Assembly: GCA_016859345.1 (NCBI GenBank) | Contig: CM029111.1 | Coordinates: 13,023,714-13,087,713 of the forward strand | Source: Istiophorus platypterus | Taxonomy: Eukaryota > Chordata > Actinopteri > Istiophoriformes > Istiophoridae | DNA length: 64,000 bases | Direction of reading: 5' to 3' | In this document: in pieces, positions 13,216 to 24,100 of the stretch | Numbering within the stretch: the stretch's first letter is position 1 | Layout: every line of letters starts with the position of its first letter | The notes under the pieces: model-generated | Told to the model about the DNA's origin: nothing | Databases searched by the model: none | The model's input: the letters and a program-made list of their open reading frames with translations, nothing else | Program-made: the position numbers and the translations under genes

Positions 13216-14215
13216 TGAGTGTCTAAAAATGCCATAAAAGTATAATATCACTTTAATAACTAAAAATTGGATATTGCACTGCAGATATTTTGGCAGAAAA
13301 CAAATACGTTGTTGTTGTCCATGACTATTTTACAGCACAGCCTCATTCCATTAATAGAAAAACACAATATGTGTTTCCTACAAAACATATTTTCTGTTGT
13401 AGATTAGTTGCATATGAATATAAGTTCTAGGAGATAGGATTGCTCTTCAACAGTTTTACAGACATTTCCTTTATAGTGGCAGCACAGACGCTTTCATGGC
13501 TACAGGAAAGTGTGTGTTGCATTAGCACACCTGGCCACTGGGGCAAATTGTCAGCCTTCTAAATACTCTACATCACTGGCACTGCGTATCGTCATTTTTG
13601 ACATGGCTGTGGATGAACTGCACTACCGTAGAAAATTCCCACCCCAGGAGACTGACCGACTTGTCAAGCAGGTGCCGTGTCACTGTGACAGCAAGAAACG
13701 CCCCCGAAGGGCCGATGATGCAAGACTATTTTAGGAAAAGGTAGCCCATGATATAAACACTGCTTTTAGCTCTTCCCCAAAACTGTCTGCACGCTGCCTG
13801 ATAACCACTTGCCACCGTAGACACGCAACTATCCGTTAGGAACTGGTCTGAGATCCGTTGTCATCAGTCATAATAAATCACGCCAGTTACCGGAAGCATC
13901 ACCGACATAATCTGACATGTTTCAAAGGCACAGAGGGGACTTGGTTTCTTCCAGAGAGCTTTGCCAAAGAGTGCAGAGACAAATATTAAAACAGGAGCAA
14001 ATGGTGCCAGAAAATGGTCAAAGCTCTGTTCCCATTGACATGCAGGAGGGAGCTGTGTACTGGCACCTCGGCTGAAACTCCATTACCCGATCCTTATGCT
14101 TGCCATTTATTTATGTAAAATAATAATATTAAAATGATTCTTCTTTGTCATAACATTAAAACAGACTTTATTCTCATTCTCTTCACATTAGTACAGTATT
14201 CTAAGTATTTTTGGG

Positions 14216-14380
14216 GGACTTTGGGGAGCCATATTAGATAGAAGCTATTAGTGAGTTACAGGAAATGTTCGGGTAGAGACAAAGAGAAGTGATGACATGT
14301 ATATTTCCCTCAACTGGACTTGAACGCAGGACACTGCAATTAAACGGTAAACGTGGACACCTTGGCCGCCACTGCGCCTC
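14216..14380 (-). mobile_element. Degenerate tRNA-derived SINE
   Basis: On the minus strand the element begins GGCGCAGTGGCGGCCAAGG, which resembles a tRNA A box. It carries a B-box-like GTTCAAGTCC (plus-strand positions 14316-14325), followed by a body with ACATGTCATC, TTTGTCTCTACCC and ACATTTCCTGT. That order (tRNA head, CATGTCATC, pyrimidine tract, TTTCCTGT) is typical of a very common teleost SINE. The copy is diverged. A tRNA pseudogene is less likely because the SINE body follows. Confidence 0.65.
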
Positions 14381-16157
14381 ATTAGGATACATTTTGAGAC
14401 AAAATTTCATTAACAAGAAGCATATGGACAAAAAAAAGACCTTGCATTGTGATGAATTTGGCAAACCACCAGTGTTTGACTGCTGAAAGTCACTATAGTC
14501 TCATTGAGCCTCCAGGCTTAGTCTTATGTACAGAAAGATATGAAAAACTGGGCTATTGGAGAAACACAAGCCTAATGCCAAATGTGAATGTAAAAAGTGT
14601 TGGTCAGGGATCCTGATTTCAACACAAAACAGAATGAAAACTGGTAACTTACAGAGTTCAAGTTAAAGTCCAACATATTCCCGATGCTAAAAGCTTTATC
14701 TAGAGGTTGTTTCACCGGCGCTATTTTATTTCTTTCTCTGGCCTGAAAGGTTCCCTGTCTTCACAAAGGAAAAGCATTTTCACTTAAATCATTGCCTTTC
14801 TATCCACATTTCCTCAGATATAGATCCTGCACTTATGTTTGACTTAGAGGGTAAAATGATTTCGAGAAGAGGGTGGGTGACGGTGTTGAAAAGTAATATC
14901 ACTGTTTAATAGCGGTCACTAATGGATATTCATAGAGCTATATGAGCAAGTAAAATGGGTAAAGTTATAAGTGAAGGAAAAAAGAGAAAGAGGTTTTAAA
15001 AACAACCACTCTCAGGAAGATGTTACGCGTTTGCTTGCTTTTGAGGACGTACTGCTAATGAAAGAGCATTTACTATTGTCAAATTTGAAGGTCAGACAAT
15101 GCTAAATTTTTTCTAAACCTCTGTTAACCCAAGCTACCCACTGGCTATGCTTCTCACACCTCAAGAAATGAGATCCTGAAGTGGATTCTCCTGTTGAGCG
15201 TTTCATGCACAGTTTATAAGTTCAGGATGCATCGTTCTCCATATCATCTCCCACAAATTACTAAGAAAACGCCACAAATTTTGAATATTTCCCCATTAAA
15301 TGTAATATTATCACGTCGACATTCCCATTTTGCAAATGAATAAGTACTGCTCATGAGATCATTTGGGTAATGCATGCTGAAAATAAAAAGGTTTTCCTCA
15401 TTTGAAATATAACTTTAATATTTCCACTCTGCTGCTCCAGCCAGTGAGTGGGTAGTTTATTTCATCCCCAGGAGAAAAGAATTAAATATGGCTTAGGTGT
15501 TTGTTTCTCTCCTGGTGTGGCGAAGTCACATACCGTGATGCCGAGGATGTGCTAAGTGTAGATTGAATTTGCCCCTGCTGGATTCTGGTGCATCATAATG
15601 TCAGGGTGCCGAACGAATGGGGTCAAAAACATTCACTGGCGGCCCCTTTGTGGTCAAACGCTCTATGTTTGTCCCGGTTTTTTGAAATATTCCCGGGTTG
15701 TCCAAACAGCTGCATGCGACATTCCATTAATCCTAACTCCATGCACATGCGTCTCACTCTGTGTGACTGATGCAGCTTCTGTCAACTAATGCTGGCACTA
15801 GACAGGGGTTTACTGTGAGTGATGGAGCTAGAAGGCTGGAATGCTCTAATGACAAAAGGGAATGAAACTAGGCCAGCTGGAACTACCGCTTTGCTGCGCA
15901 ACGCTGTATTAAGTCACGTTTTTATAATATACAATGTAAGTATTTTGTATTTTGTATTTTCACATCCTAAAATACAATCCGAACACCTGTAATTTGAACC
16001 TGAAATTTTAAAAAAATATACAGTTTATTTGGTAATTTTATTTCTTTTCATAGTAACTCCTGAAATATCTTTATCGCACTTTATTGCATATCTATCTACT
16101 TTAACCAGTCTTTACCAACTTCTCTCAAGGAGGAAAAATAAAACACAAAAGGCCAGC

Positions 16158-16172
16158 GGGGGGGGGGGGGGG
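16158..16172. repeat. Poly(G) tract, 15 bases
   Basis: Fifteen uninterrupted G residues follow GGCCAGC. Homopolymer length may be unreliable in assembly. Confidence 0.95.
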
Positions 16173-16417
16173 TCCTGGATAGAACAATAAATCATAATGA
16201 CAATTTATACACTGTTTGGTGGCCCATAACAGCAAGTCTGTAACAGGAATTTCCTCTGGACCTCCCTTGACTAGTCACAAAAATGTAGCATTCACCACGA
16301 AATAATCTCACCCTAGTTTCTTTTCATAGAACGGTCTGCTCTCTTGACTATGTCCTCTCCCTCTGTAGTAAGGATGACAATTTTCAGATGGCGAAGTAGC
16401 ACTGAACTGTAAGACGC

Positions 16418-16530
16418 TACAAAATGGATCCAATCCCAGCTGACACTGGATGAGAGTCAGGATACAACCCCAACAGAACGTCTATCTCAGGGCAGAAATC
16501 AATCTACTCATCACACAGAGACCAACTGAA
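16418..16530 (+). repeat. Fragment of a common teleost interspersed repeat
   Basis: The string AATCCCAGCTGACACTGGATG, followed by AGAGTCAGGATACAACCCC, TCTATCTCAGGGC and ACACAGAGACCAAC, follows the order of a widespread fish repeat containing TATCCCAGCTGAC, GAGAGGCGGGGTACACCC and TCGCAGGGC. It is recognised from memory and is diverged. Confidence 0.6.
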
Positions 16531-19249
16531 CCCCGCACAACACTTTAAACAGTTTAAACAGTGGGCCAAAGTGCACTAGAAATGTTTACAAAACTCCAAA
16601 ACACACTGCTACGATGGGTCACCATCCAGGTTTTGCAGCCACAGAACCAGTCCTGTGAAGTATTGAAGAAAATCTTTTTAGACCAATCAGGAAACAGTAT
16701 TATAAGTATAGCTGGATGTATGCAGCAGGTGTTTTCTCACTCAGGTTCATCATTTCAGTTAGTGTTCCTGTTTTTCACTGATTATTTTCTTTCTTTTCTT
16801 AGTTTCGAACTCAGAGCAGCAATGAAGAGCTTAATTGCTCAGAAATTTTTTGAAAACTGACCAGTGGTCAAATTATTTGAGTTAAAAACAAAATTATATT
16901 TTGTCATAGCATCCCTGTGACTAGTCTGTATTTGTTTTGTCAACAATACCTTAACAATGTAAGAGTGCTTATTTTTTCTGTTTTGTCAAATCCCAGGCAA
17001 AAAAATGGCTGATGAGTTTTACTCCTGACGCTGGACTGTCTGTCTGTTTGGCATTTAGAAGGATTTAGAAGGTTATATTTCAGTGTGAAAGGGCGAAGTG
17101 ACATTTAGGAATTTTGGTGAAAAACTGTTCTTCGACGGTGGTCTAAGGATTAGGGTTTACCAGAATTTTTCAAATTTTAAAGCTTCAGCTGTTGCCATGG
17201 TATTTTACACCCAGTGATCAAATGCTGTTTTTTGTTTGTTTGTTTTTTTTAATTTCAATTAGCCAATGACATATGAAGTAGTAATCCAACATCATTCCTT
17301 ATGCATCAACATTAATTATTATTGTTTATTCTCAGACAAGGACATTCTATCTCATTGAATCCTACTGTACTGTAAATACCAGCTTAGCCGTCACTGATGC
17401 TAGTGTGACCTGATAAGACAAACTCAAATCTTTCTGTAAACATTTCAAAGTAAAAGACCTCTAGCATTTCAGTGGACCAACGCCCTTCATTACTTGACAG
17501 GACTTTTATTGTGGAACATTTGCTGGCATGCCATATGCAGGGACAGCGTCAACACGATCTAAGGACGACAACGCAGAGTGGATACACACATACATAGGAC
17601 AATGATACCGTGGATGAGTAATCCAAACCAAAGTGTATGAAATTATGTTTATGATTGTTGGATTTATTCAGTCAAACGCTTAACTGGCATGCACATTATA
17701 TGACAGGCAGCGGGAGCTCGTCCATCCTTGTTTTTCCCCAGCCTGTATTTAGGGGCCAGACTTTATTTCCTCGTGTCGACCACGTCCCCGGCCATTATCG
17801 GAGGCCTGGCTTCTTTTCTGGCTCGGTTTTTTTTTTAATTTGAGGAAATATAGTATTCTCCCCGACCCCACAGACACATGGCAGCAGAAGGACAGAGGTG
17901 TTTGATAGATCAATCTGAAATGTAAGTCGTTTCGGATGACTATCGCGGTGTTTACTTTGATTACAACCTCGTAACATGATATCAAGAAGCAGCACTAAAC
18001 AGTTGAGTGAAAACCATCAACAGCCCGAAAATATTCACAAAAACTGAGCTACTAAAGCAGCTCCTCTTGAGGGAAAGCCATTAACAGTTTATTCATGTCC
18101 CATGCCTCCTACCCAGGAGGAAGTGCTTGTTCAATTTGTTTGAACAAGAGCATCAGCCTGCTTCTTTGTAAATGTTTAAAGGGCTTGTGTATCTTAAGAT
18201 GACACGTGGTATTTTAGCACATAATGTATTTGTGCAGCAACTTTACCATGATTATTCCCAACAAGTTGACGAGTTTATGGACATGCTCAATCAAACAATC
18301 GCATGGCAAAAGTCTCTACGCAAGAATCTGATAATTGAAATTCAAATGAGCACATAACTACTACAAACATTTAAATCACCCGGGAAGAAACTCATTATGC
18401 ATAATAACAGACTTTTCCATGGACCTCAAATAATCTTAACAAACTGCATGACAGCATAATGGAACTCTGTCGGAGAAAGATAAATATTCCATCAGCAACA
18501 CACTTGGCTCCCAATTTAAAACTGCAGACACAAACGCTGAATACAAGTTTGTTCAACCAACAATGAAGAGCCCCTCACCCCCCTGGCAATGTTGAAATTA
18601 GATCAACAGACAGGTGTTAATAACTAAGGAATCTGTGATCTTGAAATAATACATGAATACAATTAGCATTTGCTGGTAGAAACGATCAAAATTGCAAAGT
18701 TTCAAATTACAAGCTGGCTACTGTATAAAACAGAGCTTTAATACACATGTGGGGCAGGGGCACGCATTTCGATTGTTGAATTGATGATGGTTTGGACGTG
18801 ACAGCTGATCCGAAGTTGTCGGACCGGGTCTGTTCCAGTCGGGGTTAGCTGGTGCCTATAGTCGTGAGATATACTCATAGTGTGCGATGTGCAAAGGTTC
18901 GGATTTTACGTCTTCATGTGAAGTCATTACCAGTCGTTCACATAAAGGTTTCTTAAACCATTAATATTTGTGATCGCCAGTGACAACCAATGACATTACT
19001 TGTGTTGTAAATAAACAGTTTCGCCTAACGCCCTAACTCGAGTTGTTACTGAAAAGTTGTTCAGTTATGAAGGTTATGCTCCATCCCGACCCTCGAAGAC
19101 AAAAAAAAAAATGTGCAAGTCGGTGGCAACAATCTTTCTATGTGCTTTGTCCAGTCTTCGTGGGTTTTAGCTAGTTTTCAGGTTTTTCCCAAGCTTCCTT
19201 TTTTTCTGAAACTAAAGGAATCTGCGGTAAGAAAATAATTGGTGAAATG

Positions 19250-19830
19250 CACAGATGGGGGACAAATTAAAGTAAAAACCAAGATTAAGTGTCTAAGTAA
19301 GGTTTTGGGTCACCACCTGCCACCGGATCGGCTTCGATGTGCCTTGCCATCGATTCTACAATTTCCCATAACTCTACTGGAGCGACGAAAACCACTCTAA
19401 CAAAAGATATTTCCTCGTTTGGTGTTTTAATGATGGTGGTGAAGGGCGCCAACATGTCAGAACAAAATGTCCCATGAATGTTTAATTGGATTGAGATTTG
19501 GTGACTGCAAAGGCCACAGCATATGAGTCACATCATTCTCATACTAATCCGACTATTCAGCGACCCCTCGCGCCCCATCAATGGGGTTTTCATCATCCTG
19601 GAAGCAACCACTCCCATCGTTGAGGTTTCATCACAGGATAAAGGTGATCACTGAGGACATTTTGTATTGATTCGCACAGACCCTTCCCTCTAAGGAGATA
19701 AATGGACTTAGAACATGCAAGCAAAATGCCCCCCACAGCATAACAGATCCCATAATGGATCCCTTCACTGTAGGGGTCAAGCACTCAGGCATTGCGAGAC
19801 AATCCTCTGTAATCCTTCGTAACTGAATAA
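19250..19830 (-). mobile_element. Dead Tc1/mariner transposase relic
   Basis: On the minus strand a conceptual translation gives, in order, TPTVKGSIMGSVMLWG, LEGRVCANQYKM, FQDDENPI, YENDVTHMLWP and SPNLNPIKHSWDILF. This is the order of the catalytic core and C-terminal region of teleost Tc1-like transposases. The family normally has FQDDNAPxH and SPDLNPIEHLW, so the second catalytic Asp is still visible while NAPIH has become ENPID. Several in-frame stops lie between FQDDENPI and YENDV, and another follows WDILF. Frame changes occur as well. The N-terminal DNA-binding part is not visible, since unrelated sequence lies at 19.85-20.1 kb. It is an old, non-functional copy. Confidence 0.85.
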
Positions 19831-20115
19831 AGGAAAGAAAAAATTCCCCTACAAAGACAAAAAGCAGGAACTGTATATTTATTCAGTGCATTGCGATGTT
19901 TCAAAGAATTTGACGACCGAGATGAACCAGTGTACAACAAAGGACATAGGTTCTCAACTTGGAGCCTCTTTAACACCCACCCACAAACACGAACACCCAC
20001 ACCCAGACTGCAACTTAAATATATTAAAAAATTAAAAAAAAATAAATTCATATTTCAGTGCTTAACAATCACTATCAAGTTGTTTTATCGAAACGTGGAC
20101 CATCTCAACTGATCC

Positions 20116-20448
20116 TCACATATGCATGTTCTCCTTCAGGAAACGCACCTTATCAGCATAGTGCACTCCTCTGAGCAGCGATTAGGTCACCAGCAGTCGT
20201 AAAGATTCCTTCCGCAGATACACTAGTCCCCGGGGCACACAGATAGCGTTGTGTCAGCTTGGCAAGGAGTGGGTGCCCGTGTGCCTGAGATATCCACCAA
20301 TCCAATGGGTCATCTGTCAGTGGTAGAGGTGGAGGGCCTTGTTATTGATCTCCTATTCAGCTATGGGAGTAGCTGACACTAAAGGAGCTCTGCTGCTCTT
20401 GAACGTCGGCCCGAAGAGGTCAGCAAGTGCAAATTTTCTCTCCTTTGG

Positions 20449-20506
<58 letters not shown>

Positions 20507-21190
20507 GAAAGGATCGTTGCCATTCTCACTGGTGTCAAACCATTTGGCAACACTCTGCTCAGTGTTTCCTTCCTCGTTAGCCGTGCTCTCCTGAGATTTC
20601 TTTTCCCTTTCCAAATCTGCATCCTCCAGTAAATAAAATTAACCGCGGTGCAGCTTCTTCATCTTGGTTCTTCATTATGATTTAAAAAAGAAACAAAACA
20701 ACAACACGCCAACCATTTCTATTAATTTTAAAATTTTACGCATTACTTTTTGCATGGATTTTATATATATGTATGGAGGATGGCATCTTTAGCTGGTTTA
20801 CAGGCACAGATAACATACTAAGAATTCAGATGACCTACCACTGTTAACAAGATGTGATAATCTCCAGAGAAGCAGCCTCTGACACCACATCGGAAAACAT
20901 CTCCTGCATATCTTGTGGTGGGTAGGAGCAGCTGAGATTTAAGACTGGGTTCTAAGGCTGATGAGATATACAGGTACTTCTTCTCCCATGTATTGTCGGC
21001 TGTCTTTGACAGGTTCTCTGATGGATGCGGCGCTTTTCCTGTCTGGCAAGGGGGGAAATCCTCAGCGGTGACGATTTCATCACTCTAAAAGTTGGGCATG
21101 AAGCGGAGCAGTGACAGCCATGGTTCGGCTCTACCCGCACGTGATCTTTGTTGCCACCAGCAGTGCCTTGAGGGCATTTAAAATGTGGTC
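20116..21190 (-). mobile_element. Dead hAT-family transposase relic
   Basis: Read on the minus strand, fragments of a hAT transposase appear in the expected order: VTAPLHAQL near 21100, NTWEKKYLYISSALEPSLK near 20960, KFALADLFGPTF near 20420, PLDWW at about 20305, then KLTQRYLCAPGTSVSAE and the terminal ADKVRFLKENMHM followed by a stop at 20116-20118. The last block is the C-terminal dimerisation region typical of hAT/ZBED-type elements. The frame is broken by shifts and stops, and a (TG)n tract lies inside the former coding region. Terminal inverted repeats and target-site duplications were not found. Confidence 0.82.
20453..20502. repeat. (TG)25 microsatellite inside the hAT relic
   Basis: An uninterrupted TG run of about 50 bp precedes CAGTGAAAGG. 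It produces spurious Cys-Val or His-Thr ORFs on both strands and lies within the disrupted transposase coding sequence. Confidence 0.97.
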
Positions 21191-24100
21191 TGAGGTGTCC
21201 GTCTCAGTCGGGGTGAAGGCAGTAACATTCTTTCTCACCTTTAATGAGGGGATGGAAATTTAATTAAAACATTAATGCATATTTTGTCAATGACATAGCC
21301 TAAAGTATTAATGAATGATTCTTAATTAAAGTGCAACTCTGCTCTTTTCTCGCATTAAGATTATGTAAGTTGGATTTTTGTAATGACTAGATTGTGAATT
21401 ATATTTCATATAAATCACAGTCTAGTCATCGCTAACATTTAATTTTGCTTTGAAAACACAGGTCCAGACTTTCAACTAAAGAAATGACAGTGCCTGCCTG
21501 ATTTGCTTTCCACCACCGTCCGCCCTGCCGTTTTCTGGCCGTGAGTTTGCTTTCGTCACCGTTAGGATTCATGAAGTAGTGATTCTGGTGAGTCAGATTG
21601 GTGTGGTGATCCATTTAGAGCGTCTTGATGTTTTAATAAAAAATACTGATAATTGGCGCCGGTGTGTTGATAACTTATCACAAGACGACCTAATACAGTA
21701 TAATCCCGTCTCCTTGTTTCATCCCTCCCCTACCAAACACACTCTCACTGAACCAGAGAGTAATGTTGAAGGATGACTCATCTGATCATAGTGTTTTTCC
21801 ACATTTCTGTAGACAACTGTATGGTTTTTGCACCACTGATCTCTCAAATGTGAAATTGTCTTTATAAAGAGGGCTGACACACTGCAAACGCATTATAATG
21901 TCCGTCTCTATGGAATTGTCAACCGACTGTTCTTACTGACAAAGTCAAATCACGCCCTGCATTGAGATTTCATTCTCAGTCAACTGAGGACTTTGCTCTT
22001 CTGTTTTTCCTCATGTACCACACAAATGCAAAAGCCTGTCGGTCATCGAATGTGTGCCGTTGACCGCCATTTCCGAGCCTATCTACTGACGTCTTTTCCA
22101 TGGATCTAAAAGCAGGTGTCACGCTGGTCACTGTTCCTATTAAAGCAGGTGCCAGCCTAGGAGTCCTTGCGGCTGAAGCTCCTGCCATCCGTGCTCGTCT
22201 GTGCGAACACACGCTAATTGAAAACTGTTCCCCCGTAAAACAACGAGCCCGAGCGACAAGGCTATTATGACAAATAGTCACGTTTTATTGTTTGGTTAAC
22301 TCTAGCAGCTTTAGTAATTACGATGGGAGCAAAGCAGAAAGTCATGTGACGCAGTATGAACGCAGAGACTGCCGCTCATTTCCTGCTATAGCCATAAAGT
22401 ACTTTTTTTTTTACCCAAACTACAATCTTACCCTAAACCAAACCAAGTACTCTTTGTGCTTAAACCTTATCTAACTGTCTTAACTTGATGCATCTAAAAT
22501 TTACCAAAGTAAAAAAAAAAAAAACCCTGTAAAATACAATATTTGTAGGAAGCTATTCACCACTATTGACTCCCCATCGAAGTTCTATACCTAACAAGAT
22601 TCAACAAGTGATTCAGAAGGAATCACATTCTTGTTCATATTAGTGTAGAAGGGCCAGAATCACTCCACGTTACCATCACTCCACGCAGAACGATGATAGC
22701 ATGCCTACACCAACAGGATGACTTAGTGGACCTGATCACAGGATGAGAGCTGTCCTCTATCTCCAAGTATGTATATGTATATGTGAGTGTGCGGGTATGT
22801 GTCCGTACAAGCTGATGCATGTGCATTTTTGTTCAAGCCAGGTGGATGAGGAGCTATGCAGTAGTCTGTCATCTGTGAGGAAATGTCAATCAAACGTGTA
22901 CATGCTGAGACAGGAATTTGGCAATATCCTCATTGCTATTTTTATCCGGCCTCCACAGCTGTTTGTGCTGTCTTTTTTCCGTGCTGCCTCGCTGCCTGGT
23001 TTGCATGTGGATCATCCGCACAAACCGACAATATTTAAGGTTGAAAAACATGCTGTACATTTAACGCTGAAAATATTTCTCTGCGTCCCACGTCACACAC
23101 ATGCGACACGTCTTCTTCCACATGCTTTTTACATATGCGGCGACCCCGTTGTGTGCCTAAGTGTATACGGTTGCTCCTACCCTGGTGACACTATTACGGC
23201 TCATGATTTAGGATTGTCATGACTCCGTGCCATTACTCTTCACATACACACCAGATTCCCTGCTCATTCCTTTGCTTCACCTGCCCCACAGTAGGTATTT
23301 ACGTGTTCAGTAAGCTGTGCTACTGAAGAGGCCGGCCCATATGTCTCCCTGAACCTTCTGAATAATTTAGCCCAACAGCCATTCCTATAAAAACCCCATC
23401 TATATTAATGAGCAGCCTCCAACCATTTGGATCACTGCATAAAGGCTGCGGTCCCTCCATCATGCCTGAGATGTCGTAGAAGACCCGCCTTCTCCAGACA
23501 ATGTGAGGCGGTGTATGCAGTTTGAAAAACTGGTTTGTTCAGATTTTTTAAAAAAATCACGCCCTCTCCCATTCATTAACAAGCTTTTACTTTCACCTGA
23601 TGTCACAGACACAGAGACACTCCCCTATACAAGCCAAGCCCAGGGTGAGGTAGCCATTTGCATCTGAAGGGCTTGAACCAATTCCCTTTCTGATGAGTTT
23701 GAATACAAGTTCACCCCTGTGGGTTAGTTTTACCGCCAAAGCCGTGTTGCAGTTTCTGTGTTAACTAACAAGAAACGTAATGATATAACATGTTTCCCGA
23801 AAAGAAAAAGAATGAAAGTCTGAATGATAACTTTAGTTTCTGATATTTATTTGGTTGGTTTTTTTTTTGTTTGTTTGTTCATTTTTTGTTTTTGTTTTTT
23901 GTTTTTATTTTTTAGAAAAGTTTGGGAAGTATCCTCACTCATTTTTAACAATAAAAAAAAATGTCTCTGACTCGTATCTGAAAAAAAATAAAATGTTCTC
24001 TTACTTTGAGGGTCTTTGGCACACGCTGTATTCTTCCTATTTTTGTCTTTAATTTTAATATCTGGAAGCATTTCTGAGCGCCCTCATTGCAGGAGGATCT

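Larger units (their letters stand above)
11151..14215. other. Intergenic, start of the gene-poor interval
   Basis: No exon, tRNA or other gene is supported here. The stretch contains a short tandem duplication at about 11828-11872 (TGATTTATAAAGACTG repeated), the (CA)n tract at 12841-12894 and the inverted repeat unit at 13085-13215. Confidence 0.7.
14381..19245. other. Intergenic interval with scattered repeats
   Basis: No exon is supported. It contains a G15 homopolymer (16158-16172) and a repeat fragment (16418-16530). The 18.7-19.2 kb part is richer in CpG than its surroundings and may be flank of the Tc1 relic to its right, but I could not identify it. Confidence 0.6.

Noticed and set aside
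20339..20632. ORFs of 64-97 codons on both strands around the TG tract
   Set aside because: Dinucleotide repeat carries open frames on both strands; the flanks are hAT relic.
22743..23222. 159-codon plus-strand ORF, among the longest in the interval between the two genes
   Set aside because: No recognisable domain, low-complexity Cys/Ile/Val-rich start, no splice or promoter context; length is within chance expectation for 64 kb.
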